Notes: a model not told the origin generated them from the sequence alone. A stretch of DNA of 10,083 bases from Streptomyces sp. NRRL WC-3549 (GCF_000721935.1 NZ_KL585395.1:73419-83501); one strand, 5' to 3'. Positions 1 to 6,046 are shown, counted from the stretch's first letter. Program-made: numbers and translations.

Positions 1-902
1 AGCATGTTGCCCGCGTCCATCGCGGAGTCGCCGCCGGCACCCGCGCCGACGACGGTGTGCAGCTCGTCGATGAAGGTGACGATCTGGCCGTCGCTCTCCT
101 TGATCTCGGAGAGGACGGTCTTCAGGCGCTCCTCGAACTCACCGCGGTACTTGGCGCCCGCGACCATCGCCCCGAGGTCCAGGGAGACGAGACGCTTGTT
201 GCGCAGGGACTCGGGGACGTCGCCCTTGACGATGCGCTGCGCGAGCCCCTCCACCACCGCGGTCTTGCCGACGCCGGGCTCACCGATGAGCACGGGGTTG
301 TTCTTGGTGCGGCGCGACAGCACCTGCACCACGCGGCGGATCTCCTGGTCCCGGCCGATGACCGGGTCCAGCTTGCCCTCGCGCGCGGCGGCCGTGAAGT
401 CGGTGCCGAACTTCTCCAGGGCCTTGTACTGGCCCTCGGGGTCGGGAGTGGTCACCCGGCGCCCTCCCCTGCTCTTCTCGAACGCGTCCAGCAGCTTCTT
501 CGCGCCGGCGCCGTGTTCCTGGAGGATCTCACCCGTGCGGCCGCCCTTCGCCGCGACGGCGATCAGCAGGTGCTCGGTGGAGAGGTAGTCGTCGCCGAGC
601 TCCTTCGCCCGCTGGTCGGCGTCGGCGAGGACGGCGAGCAGGTCGCGGCTGGGCTGCGGCGGGGCGACGGTCGACCCGGTGACGCTCGGCAGCGAGCCGA
701 GGAGCCGTTCGGTCTGCTCGCGCACCGCCACCTGGTCCGCCTCGACGGCGGCCAGCAGGTCGGTGATGTTCGCGTTGTCCTCACCCGCGAGCAGCGCCAG
801 CAGCAGATGTGCGGGGGTCAGGTCCGGGTGACCGTCCTTGACGGCCCTGCTGGTGGCCGCGTTGAGGGCATCCCGGCTCTTGTTGGTCAGCTCGGCGTCC
901 AC
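1..902 (-). CDS. clpB: ClpB protein-disaggregating AAA+ chaperone (N-terminal 300 residues, runs off the window)
   Basis: ClpB is a hexameric cytosolic ATPase that pulls polypeptides out of aggregates and hands them to DnaK/DnaJ/GrpE. The visible protein starts with a Clp N-domain of two similar repeats (about residues 1-145, including [11 protein letters not shown] and [11 protein letters not shown]). After it comes the first AAA+ domain, with Walker A GEPGVGKT at 207-214 and Walker B VTFIDE at 275-280. The family is usually about 860 residues, so roughly two thirds lies beyond position 1. The start is GTG at 902-900, giving [13 protein letters not shown]. It follows an AGGAGGAG ribosome-binding site, and the protein begins exactly where the family normally does. 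A HAIR operator lies 70-90 bases upstream, so HspR repression with heat induction is expected. Identification is very secure. Only the missing C-terminus cannot be judged. Confidence 0.97.
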   Translation of the reverse strand, partial: MDAELTNKSRDALNAATSRAVKDGHPDLTPAHLLLALLAGEDNANITDLLAAVEADQVAVREQTERLLGSLPSVTGSTVAPPQPSRDLLAVLADADQRAKELGDDYLSTEHLLIAVAAKGGRTGEILQEHGAGAKKLLDAFEKSRGGRRVTTPDPEGQYKALEKFGTDFTAAAREGKLDPVIGRDQEIRRVVQVLSRRTKNNPVLIGEPGVGKTAVVEGLAQRIVKGDVPESLRNKRLVSLDLGAMVAGAKYRGEFEERLKTVLSEIKESDGQIVTFIDELHTVVGAGAGGDSAMDAGNM

Positions 903-970
903 GGGCGCTGTCTCCTCCTCGTACGGGAACGGGTGGGGTCGGGAACTATGACTCTGACAACGTGTACAAA

Positions 971-991
971 GTTGAGTCTATTCCACTCAAG
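971..991. promoter_or_regulatory. HAIR element (HspR operator) of clpB
   Basis: The inverted repeat has arms GTTGAGT and ACTCAAG separated by seven bases. It differs from the HAIR consensus CTTGAGT-N7-ACTCAAG at one outer base. HAIR is the established operator for HspR in Streptomyces, and the hspR gene lies in this same window. The element sits upstream of clpB. A -35-like TTGAGT on the minus strand falls within it, so bound HspR would block the promoter. I cannot fix the -10 hexamer with confidence. Confidence 0.92.
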
Positions 992-1032
992 GACGAAACC
1001 CGGCCTCCGTACGCTCCCGGATCCCCCCTCTC

Positions 1033-1038
1033 TAGGCT
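1033..1038 (+). promoter_or_regulatory. -10 hexamer TAGGCT of a probable leaderless promoter
   Basis: TAGGCT matches the actinobacterial -10 pattern TANNNT. It ends seven bases before the ATG at 1045, so transcription would begin at or next to the start codon. No Shine-Dalgarno sequence lies between the two. I see no convincing -35 box. Leaderless mRNAs are common in Streptomyces, which supports this reading. Confidence 0.6.
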
Positions 1039-1044
1039 GACCCC

Positions 1045-1446
1045 ATGCCTGACGTACGCAACCCCGGCCCGGACTACCTCGCCTTCTGGCGGGAACGCCA
1101 TGTCTGCACGCTGACCACCCTCCGCCCGGACGGGACACCGCACGTGGTGCCGGTCGGCGTGACCTACGACCCGGATACCCGGATCGCCCGCGTCATCACG
1201 AGCGGTACGAGCCGGAAGGTCGCCCATGTGCGGGCCGCCGGCCCGGAGGGAGCACGGGTCGCGGTCTGCCAGATGCAGGGGCGCCGCTGGGCGACGCTGG
1301 AGGGGCGCGCGGTGATCCGCACGGAGCCGGAGCAGGTGGCGGACGCGGTACGCCGCTACGCGGTGCGGTACGAGCGCACGCCGGCGCACAATCCCGAGCG
1401 GGTCGTCATCGAGATCGCCGTGGACCGGGCGCTCGGCAGGGGCTGA
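1045..1446 (+). CDS. PPOX-class F420-dependent (or FMN-binding) small oxidoreductase
   Basis: This 133-residue protein has the split-barrel fold signature of the pyridoxamine 5'-phosphate oxidase-like superfamily. Strands at about 18-41 (RHVCTLTTLRPDGTPHVVPVG) are followed by GTSRK at 54-58, in the usual cofactor-phosphate contact region, and by a QGRRWATLEGRAV strand at 78-90. Short actinobacterial proteins of this type mostly use coenzyme F420 for hydride transfer to unknown substrates, but flavin or haem binding cannot be excluded from sequence. It is probably cytosolic, since no signal peptide or membrane segment is present. The start is the ATG directly after the -10 box. The gene is divergent from clpB and shares its 142-base upstream region, so HspR at the HAIR could affect it too (inference). 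The exact substrate is unknown. Confidence 0.88.
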   Translation: MPDVRNPGPDYLAFWRERHVCTLTTLRPDGTPHVVPVGVTYDPDTRIARVITSGTSRKVAHVRAAGPEGARVAVCQMQGRRWATLEGRAVIRTEPEQVADAVRRYAVRYERTPAHNPERVVIEIAVDRALGRG

Positions 1447-1470
1447 GGGGGCCGGCGCGTCCCCGGGCAG

Positions 1471-1513
1471 CACAACGGCGCCATCGTGTTCAGGTCACGA
1501 TGGCGCCGTTGTG
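1471..1513. terminator. Perfect 18-bp hairpin, bidirectional terminator
   Basis: The arms at 1471-1488 and 1496-1513 pair perfectly (CACAACGGCGCCATCGTG with its complement) around a 7-base loop. The hairpin starts 25 bases after the PPOX stop codon, between two convergent genes, so it can end transcription from both sides. There is no long U-tract, which is usual in high-GC actinobacteria. Confidence 0.88.
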
Positions 1514-1520
1514 TGGGGGA

Positions 1521-1564
1521 AGCGCCTGAACGACATGGAACGACGGGGGAATCGTTCAGGCGCT
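1521..1564. terminator. Second hairpin, overlapping the end of the Rieske-like gene
   Basis: The arms AGCGCCTGAACGA (1521-1533) and TCGTTCAGGCGCT (1552-1564) are perfectly complementary over 13 bp with an 18-base loop. The right arm contains the stop codon of the minus-strand gene at 1556-1876, so this is most likely that gene's own terminator. It stands seven bases from the stronger hairpin, forming a tandem barrier. Confidence 0.7.
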
Positions 1565-1876
1565 GCGGGGGGTGGCGGAAATGGCTTCTTGTTCGAACAG
1601 CTCGTGGTCGCGCTGGTCGAGATTGACGAAGATCATGCCGTACCTGACGGTGCAGCGGACCGGTTGCGGGGCTCCCCGGGGCCGGCGGAGGCACCGGTAG
1701 GCGCGGATGTCACCCTCCGCCTCCATCACCACGACGACCGGCTCCCCGAACAGGGTGACCATCAACGAATCGCCCTGGCGGGTCAGCGCCGAGAGCAGAT
1801 CGATGAAATGCCACCCTGACCGATAGGCCGTGGCCATCTCCCGGCGAAAGGTACGGTCGTCCGGCGGGGTGCTCAT
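1556..1876 (-). CDS. Small Rieske-oxygenase-like protein lacking the iron-sulphur ligands
   Basis: I do not recognise a named family for this 106-residue protein. It starts with a segment around residues 20-60 (GWHFIDLL, MVTLFGEPVVVV, GDIRAYRC) that resembles the strands before the first cluster motif in ring-hydroxylating oxygenase alpha subunits. PRGAP at 66-70 falls where those enzymes have CxHRGAP, but the Cys and His positions are Arg and Pro here. The second ligand motif (CxxH) and its surroundings are absent. RYGMIFVNLD at 78-87 resembles the strand that follows the cluster domain. It therefore looks like a shrunken, cluster-free Rieske-like fold; this is inference from remembered motifs, not from a search. 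The ATG at 1876 overlaps the upstream stop as ATGA, with no good Shine-Dalgarno of its own, so translational coupling is likely. There is no signal peptide or membrane segment. Confidence 0.72.
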   Translation of the reverse strand: MSTPPDDRTFRREMATAYRSGWHFIDLLSALTRQGDSLMVTLFGEPVVVVMEAEGDIRAYRCLRRPRGAPQPVRCTVRYGMIFVNLDQRDHELFEQEAISATPRSA

Positions 1877-2136
1877 GCGTGCACTGCGCCCGTCGGCATG
1901 CTCCAGCTGATCTCCCGCGTGCTCACGGGCGCCCCCCAGCTGATCTCGCCGGGCGCCGATACCGCCTCGACGGACCAACTGATCTCGTCCGGCGCGGACT
2001 TCGCCCGCTCCGACCAGCTGATCTCGCCGGAGCCGGACGCGCTGCCGGCTGCTACGCCAAAGCCCAGTGCCGCCACGAAGGCGGCGGCAAGCACCGAGCG
2101 AAGCATTCGCTTATACATAGTCGGCTTCGTCCTCAC
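1873..2136 (-). CDS. Small exported protein with four EISW repeats, possible peptide precursor
   Basis: This 87-residue protein has no function I can assign. It has a basic N-terminus (RTKPTMYKRMLR), a hydrophobic stretch at about 14-30 (SVLAAAFVAALGFGVAA) and a small-residue segment GSASGSG. That makes a Sec-type signal peptide, with cleavage likely near residues 30-33. The remaining 50 or so residues are almost entirely repeats: EISW at 38-41, 51-54, 64-67 and 75-78. The first two units are 13 residues, the third 11, and the last copy plus tail is again 13. All tryptophans lie in the repeats and there is no cysteine. I chose GTG at 2136 because GAGAGG lies nine bases upstream; ATG at 2118 (81 residues) is a good alternative and also leaves the signal peptide intact. 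It is coupled to the Rieske-like gene by ATGA and divergent from a LuxR-type regulator. Confidence 0.75.
   Translation of the reverse strand: MRTKPTMYKRMLRSVLAAAFVAALGFGVAAGSASGSGEISWSERAKSAPDEISWSVEAVSAPGEISWGAPVSTREISWSMPTGAVHA
1876..2025 (-). repeat. Tandem repeat encoding four EISW units
   Basis: Four GAGATCAGCTGG-like blocks on the minus strand begin at 2025, 1986, 1947 and 1914, with periods of 39, 39 and 33 bases. The third position of the Ser codon varies (AGC or AGT) and the sequence between blocks has diverged. The conserved part is thus the peptide EISW rather than the DNA, which points to selection on the protein. Confidence 0.85.
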
Positions 2137-2201
2137 GTGTGGTTTCCTCTCCCCCGCACCCACGACGATGTCTTACCCGCCCCCCAGGACGCCACCGGGA
2201 C

Positions 2202-2230
2202 GATGCATCATGTTCCTGCATGTTCAGGAA
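2202..2230. promoter_or_regulatory. Candidate operator in the divergent region: direct repeat plus inverted repeat
   Basis: CATGTTC occurs at 2209-2215 and again at 2219-2225, ten bases apart or one helical turn. Overlapping them, TTCCTG (2213-2218) and CAGGAA (2225-2230) form an inverted repeat, and GATGCATC at 2202-2209 is a self-complementary octamer. The cluster lies between the exported EISW protein and the LuxR-type regulator, so either or both could be controlled from here. Its role is inferred from position and symmetry alone. Confidence 0.45.
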
Positions 2231-2246
2231 GCTGGGGGGTGGAGAT

Positions 2247-3230
2247 ATGACCACAAGCGACACAACACGGACACATCCTCACGGGGTCACCGAACTGTGC
2301 GACGACGGCAGACGCCTGTACGCCAGCGCGCTGCGCTCCGGCCGCATCTCACGCGCGGAGGTCGGCCCCGCTCCCTGCCTGATGGATTTCGCGCTCCTGC
2401 ACCCGGATCCGGACGACACGGCATGGCTCCGGCCGGTCCCCCCGTCCGCGGCCCTCGCCCAACGCCTGCACCCCATCGAGCGGGAGATCCTGGAGCGCCG
2501 GCGGCGTTCGGTCGAACTGGCCGAGTGCTTCGAGCCGTTCATGGACATAAGCGCCCAGGACCCGTCGACCACCCACGCCATCACCGTCCTGGAGGGCGGC
2601 AACCGGATCAACGCCGCGCTCGACCTCGCGACCGCCGAGTGCCGCACCGAGGTGCTCACCGTGCAGCCCGGCGGCGACCGGGGCGAGGACCGGCTCAGCG
2701 AGGGCCTGGAGCGCGCGCTGTCCGTCGTCGACCGGGGCGTGAGCATGCGCACGCTCTACCAGCACACCGTCCGGCACAGTCATGGAACACTCGCCTACGC
2801 GGCACGGCTCGCCCAGGACAAGGTGGAGATCCGGACACTGGAGGAACTCATCGAGCGGCTCCTCGTGTTCGACCGCACGGTCGCCTTCATCCCCGCCCAG
2901 AACGACGACCAGGTCGCCCTCGAACTCCGTCACCCGGGGCTCGTCAACTATCTCGTGAAGGTGTTCGAACAACTCTGGGCCCGTGCTTCCCCGCTTCTCG
3001 GTGAACTCCAGTACGACCCGCCCCCCAAGGGGATCAGCGGGGTTCAGCGATCGATCGCCCAACTCCTCGTGGAGGGACACGTGGACGATTCGATAGCCCG
3101 CCGCCTCGGCATGAACGTACGGACGTGCCGGGCCCACATCGCCAAACTCAACGTCGCGCTCGGCAGCGGTAGCCGCGCCCAACTCGGCTACCTCATCGCA
3201 CGGTCAGGAATTCTGGAAAAGGATTCCTGA
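2247..3230 (+). CDS. LuxR-type transcriptional regulator, paralogue 1
   Basis: This 327-residue DNA-binding protein ends with a GerE/LuxR helix-turn-helix at about 262-320 (VQRSIAQLLVEGHVDDSIARRLGMNVRTCRAHIAKL). The N-terminus (HPHGVTELCDDGRRLYASALRSGRIS, then PCL at 43-45) looks like a helical or winged module. The middle (about 135-250) contains GVSMRTLYQHTVR, VEIRTLEELIERLLVFDRTVAFIP and LVNYLVKVFEQLWARA. This is the pattern of TrmB/phospholipase-D-like effector domains found in many Streptomyces LuxR proteins. There is no receiver domain with a phospho-acceptor site, so it is probably not a two-component regulator. I chose ATG 2247 because GGTGGAG lies just upstream; ATG 2220 is possible but would put the start within the candidate operator. 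The paralogue starting at 3355 aligns end to end. The ligand is unknown, and local targets including the EISW gene are a guess from the divergent layout. Confidence 0.88.
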   Translation: MTTSDTTRTHPHGVTELCDDGRRLYASALRSGRISRAEVGPAPCLMDFALLHPDPDDTAWLRPVPPSAALAQRLHPIEREILERRRRSVELAECFEPFMDISAQDPSTTHAITVLEGGNRINAALDLATAECRTEVLTVQPGGDRGEDRLSEGLERALSVVDRGVSMRTLYQHTVRHSHGTLAYAARLAQDKVEIRTLEELIERLLVFDRTVAFIPAQNDDQVALELRHPGLVNYLVKVFEQLWARASPLLGELQYDPPPKGISGVQRSIAQLLVEGHVDDSIARRLGMNVRTCRAHIAKLNVALGSGSRAQLGYLIARSGILEKDS

Positions 3231-3238
3231 CCGTGCGA
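3196..3238. terminator. Perfect 16-bp hairpin spanning the stop codon of regulator 1
   Basis: The arms at 3196-3211 and 3223-3238 are perfectly complementary (TCGCACGGTCAGGAAT with its complement). Three more pairs, one of them G-U, can close the loop down to GGAAA. The stop codon at 3228-3230 is in the right arm, so the last eleven codons are also part of the stem. It should separate transcription of the two tandem regulators, implying that the second has its own promoter. Confidence 0.82.
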
Positions 3239-3319
3239 CGGTCCGGCCCCCGTACCCGGGCGTCCCCCGCCCCCGGGCCGGTTCCCACACTCTCCTGTCG
3301 TCGGCCGTTGCGCCACCGT

Positions 3320-3338
3320 CATCTTGTTGCACTGCATG
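3320..3338. promoter_or_regulatory. Motif shared with the region upstream of regulator 1
   Basis: CATC-TTGTT-GCA-CTGCATG here matches CATC-ATGTT-C-CTGCATG at 2206-2222, with one substitution and a two-base length difference in the spacer. Both copies lie about 20-40 bases before the start of a paralogous LuxR-type gene. A common operator or promoter core is plausible, but common ancestry of the two leader regions could also explain the match. Confidence 0.4.
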
Positions 3339-3354
3339 AAGTGAGGGGTCTCGA

Positions 3355-4365
3355 ATGGGCACAGAAGAGGTGAGAGCGGCACACCCGCACGGGCGGCTGG
3401 AACTGTGCGACGCCGCGGTGCGGCTCTACGGGAACGCCCTGCGGCACGGCCGGATAGCCCGCTCCGAGCTCGCGGACACCCCCTGCCTGACCGACATGTC
3501 CCTGTTGCTCGCCGACCCGCAGGACAGTGCCTGGATGCGCCCCGTGCCGCCCTCCGCCGCCCTGGCACAGCTGCTCCAGCCCCTCACCCGGGAGCTGGAC
3601 GAGCGCGTCCGGCTCGCGTCCGCGCTCAGCCGGAGCCTGGTGCCCCTGACCACCCTCGCGAGTACCGACCCCGACCACGCGATCACGGTCCTCGACGGCC
3701 GCGAGACGATCGAGGCGGCCCTGCGCGAGTCGACCGCCGCGGCCACCGACCAGGTCCTGACCGCCCAGCCCGGCAGCAACCGCCCGGAGGACGGCATGGA
3801 GCGGGCGATCGCCAACGCCAGGACCGCCATCGGACGCGGGGCACGCCTGCGCCACATCTACCAGCACCCCGTCCGCTACAGCCCGACCATCAGGGCCTAC
3901 CTGGACCTCTTCCCACCGGACCAGCTGCGGGTCCGCACCACGGAGCTGACGGTGGAGCGGCTCATCATCTTCGACCGGACCGTCGCCTACATCCCGGCCT
4001 CGCCCGACCGCGTGGCGGCCCTGCAGATCCGCCACCCCGCCCTCGTCGCCTACCTGACCCAGGTCTACGAAGTGCTCTGGGCCCAGGCCACCCCCTACGC
4101 CGAGCAGCTCCCCACCACCACCCCCGGCGCCCCGGTCACCGCCGTCCAGCAGAGCGTCGCCCGTCTCCTGGCCGAGGGCCACGTCGACGACGTGGTGGCC
4201 CGCAAGCTCGGCATCAGCGTCCGCACCTGCCGCTCGCACGTCTCCAAGCTCATGCAGACGCTCGGCGCCCACAGCCGCACCCATCTGGGCGCGCTCCTCG
4301 TACGGTCGGGCATCGCGAACCCGGAACCGGCGGCGGCGACGCGAAGGCCCGCTCCCGGAGCGTGA
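3355..4365 (+). CDS. LuxR-type transcriptional regulator, paralogue 2
   Basis: This 336-residue protein is a full-length paralogue of the upstream regulator, with the same order of parts. It has an N-terminal HPHGRLELCDAAVRLYGNALRHGRIA module, PCL at 43-45 and a shared RPVPPSAALAQ block at 62-72. A TrmB-like middle domain follows (LRVRTTELTVERLIIFDRTVAYIP, LVAYLTQVYEVLWAQA). The C-terminal LuxR helix-turn-helix is at about 260-320 (VQQSVARLLAEGHVDDVVARKLGISVRTCRSHVSKL). The start ATG has GAGGGG six bases upstream. The two proteins have diverged at many positions, so duplication is not recent. A terminator hairpin ends regulator 1 in between, so expression is probably independent. The C-terminal tail after residue 320 is Ala/Pro/Arg-rich and lies partly in the terminator stem. 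It converges on hspR. Ligand and targets are unknown. Confidence 0.88.
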   Translation: MGTEEVRAAHPHGRLELCDAAVRLYGNALRHGRIARSELADTPCLTDMSLLLADPQDSAWMRPVPPSAALAQLLQPLTRELDERVRLASALSRSLVPLTTLASTDPDHAITVLDGRETIEAALRESTAAATDQVLTAQPGSNRPEDGMERAIANARTAIGRGARLRHIYQHPVRYSPTIRAYLDLFPPDQLRVRTTELTVERLIIFDRTVAYIPASPDRVAALQIRHPALVAYLTQVYEVLWAQATPYAEQLPTTTPGAPVTAVQQSVARLLAEGHVDDVVARKLGISVRTCRSHVSKLMQTLGAHSRTHLGALLVRSGIANPEPAAATRRPAPGA

Positions 4366-4381
4366 ACTCCCGGAGCGGGCC
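4346..4381. terminator. Bidirectional terminator between regulator 2 and hspR
   Basis: The arms GGCCCGCTCCCGGAG (4346-4360) and CTCCCGGAGCGGGCC (4367-4381) pair at 14 of 15 positions around a six-base loop. The stop codon of regulator 2 lies in the loop. The hairpin is 20 bases past the hspR stop on the other strand, so it would also end the heat-shock operon transcript. Confidence 0.82.
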
Positions 4382-4401
4382 CGGACGGCCTGCGGTACGC
4401 C

Positions 4402-4848
4402 TCAGTCCTTCGGCCTCTTGGGCCGCCAGACCACCAGCGCGCTGGTCTGCTGCACGTCCTGGTACGGGACCAGGTCACGGCGGTAGGACGCGTGCACCTG
4501 CGCCTCGCGCTGCTGCATGGCGACGGCCGCGCCGTCCACCGCGGCCGAGAGCTCGGCGACGCGCTGCTGGAGCGCGGCGACCTGGTTCTCCAGCTCGATG
4601 ATGCGCTTGATGCCCGCGAGGTTGATGCCCTCGTCCTGCGACAACTGCTGCACGGTACGCAGGAGTTCGATGTCACGGGCCGAGTAGCGCCGGCCGCGCC
4701 CGGCCGTGCGGTCGGGTGAGACCAGGCCGAGGCGGTCGTACTGGCGCAGTGTCTGCGGATGCAGACCGGAGAGCTGGGCCGCGATCGAGATCACGTACAC
4801 CGGTGATTCGTCGGTCAGCTGGTACGGATTACGTCGACGGCCGTCCAT
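4402..4848 (-). CDS. hspR: HspR heat-shock repressor (MerR family)
   Basis: HspR is the MerR-like repressor of the dnaK operon and clpB in actinobacteria; it binds HAIR sites, and DnaK is known to act as its co-repressor. The 148-residue protein has a MerR winged helix at about 17-75 (VYVISIAAQLSGLHPQTLRQYDRLGLVSP, then GRGRRYSARDIELL). A coiled-coil stretch follows at about 80-115 (IKRIIELENQVAALQQRVAEL). There are no cysteines for metal sensing, as expected for HspR. ATG at 4848 has GGGAG six bases upstream, within the end of dnaJ. Only one base separates the dnaJ stop from this start, so translation is coupled. Two matching operators are in the window (clpB and dnaK). Identification is secure. 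Confidence 0.96.
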   Translation of the reverse strand: MDGRRRNPYQLTDESPVYVISIAAQLSGLHPQTLRQYDRLGLVSPDRTAGRGRRYSARDIELLRTVQQLSQDEGINLAGIKRIIELENQVAALQQRVAELSAAVDGAAVAMQQREAQVHASYRRDLVPYQDVQQTSALVVWRPKRPKD

Positions 4849-4849
4849 C

Positions 4850-6046
4850 TCAAGCTCCCTTCGCCGCCTGGAACAGCTCCGCCCGCGGGTCCTCCCCCGC
4901 GGTCGCCTCGCGGTAGGCCTCCAGCGCGTCCTGCGCGTCCGCCCCGAGGCCCGTGGGCACGGACACCTCCACGGTGACCAGCAGGTCGCCCCGGGTGCCG
5001 TCCTTCCGCACGGCGCCCTTGCCGCGGGCCCGCATGGTACGCCCGTTCGGCGTGCCCGCGGGGAGCTTCAGGGTGACCGGGGGGCCGCCCAGCGTGGGGA
5101 CCTTCACCTCGCCGCCGAGGGCCGCCTCCACGAAGGTGACGGGCACGGTGACGGTGAGGTTGTCGCCCTTGCGGCCGAAGACCGGATGGGCGTCGACGTG
5201 GACGACGACGTAGAGGTCGCCGGCCGGGCCGCCGCGCTCGCCCGGGCTGCCCTTGCCGCGCAGCCGGATCCGCTGGCCGTCCAGCACGCCGGCCGGGATG
5301 CGCACCTGCATGGTGCGGGCCGACTTGGCCCGGCCGCTGCCCTTGCAGACCTCGCAGGGGTCCTGGGCGATGAGGCCCCGGCCCTTGCAGTCCACGCAGG
5401 GGTCGGTGAGCGAGAACCCGCCGCCGGTGCCCCGGGAGACCTGGCCGGTGCCGACACAGGTCGGGCAGACCCGCGGGGTGCCGTTCTTGTCGCCGGTGCC
5501 CGAACATGCCTTGCAGGGCGCCTGGCTGGACATCCGCAGCGGGACCGTGGCCCCGTCGACCGCCTCGGTGAAGCTGAGCGTCACCTCGGACTCGATGTCC
5601 TGGCCCCGGCGCGGCTGCACCCGTGTGCCTCCGCCGCCGCGGTTGAACAGGCCGCCGAAGACGTCACCCAGACCGCCGCCGCCGAACCCGCCGGCGCCGC
5701 CCGGGCCACCGCCCGGGGCCCCGCCGCCTCCGAAGAGGTCGCCGAGGTCGAAGTTGAAATTGCCGCCCGCGCCGCCGGGGCCGCCGGGTCCCGGCCGGAA
5801 CCCTCCGCTGCCGAAGAGCGCGCGCGCCTCGTCGTACTCCTTGCGCTTCTTGGGGTCGCCGAGGATGTCGTTGGCCTCGGAGATCTCCTTGAAACGCTCC
5901 TCCGCCTTCGCGTCACCCTTGTTGGCGTCCGGATGGTACTCGCGGGCGAGCTTCCGGTAGGCCTTCTTGACCTCGGCGTCGGTGGCGTCCTTGGGGACGC
6001 CGAGGACCTTGTAGTAGTCCTTCTCGACGAAGTCCTTCGTGCTCAT
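4850..6046 (-). CDS. dnaJ: DnaJ co-chaperone (Hsp40, class I)
   Basis: DnaJ delivers unfolded proteins to DnaK and stimulates its ATPase. The 398-residue protein has all class I parts. The J domain is at about 9-75, with HPD at 38-40. A Gly/Phe-rich linker at about 77-145 is notably glycine-heavy. Four zinc-binding CxxCxGxG motifs lie at 178-185, 194-201, 217-224 and 231-238, followed by the C-terminal substrate-binding and dimerisation domains. The start ATG at 6046 has AAGGAGG ideally spaced. It is the third gene of the operon, separated from grpE by 93 bases that contain a perfect hairpin. HspR controls it through the dnaK promoter. Streptomyces usually has a second dnaJ elsewhere; this is the one linked to dnaK, often called dnaJ1. 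Confidence 0.97.
   Translation of the reverse strand: MSTKDFVEKDYYKVLGVPKDATDAEVKKAYRKLAREYHPDANKGDAKAEERFKEISEANDILGDPKKRKEYDEARALFGSGGFRPGPGGPGGAGGNFNFDLGDLFGGGGAPGGGPGGAGGFGGGGLGDVFGGLFNRGGGGTRVQPRRGQDIESEVTLSFTEAVDGATVPLRMSSQAPCKACSGTGDKNGTPRVCPTCVGTGQVSRGTGGGFSLTDPCVDCKGRGLIAQDPCEVCKGSGRAKSARTMQVRIPAGVLDGQRIRLRGKGSPGERGGPAGDLYVVVHVDAHPVFGRKGDNLTVTVPVTFVEAALGGEVKVPTLGGPPVTLKLPAGTPNGRTMRARGKGAVRKDGTRGDLLVTVEVSVPTGLGADAQDALEAYREATAGEDPRAELFQAAKGA

Noticed and set aside
57..1040. Plus-strand open frame of 327 codons
   Set aside because: It is antisense to clpB and continues across the clpB promoter and HAIR. There is no ribosome-binding site and no recognisable motif.
1876..2025. CRISPR-like array
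   Set aside because: The repeats are about 12 conserved bases in a coding frame with unequal spacing and diverged spacers. They encode EISW and are not CRISPR repeats.
1898..3004. Plus-strand open frame crossing the EISW region into regulator 1
   Set aside because: It runs antisense through the EISW gene and then out of frame through regulator 1. The product is Arg/Pro/Gly-rich noise without a start signal.
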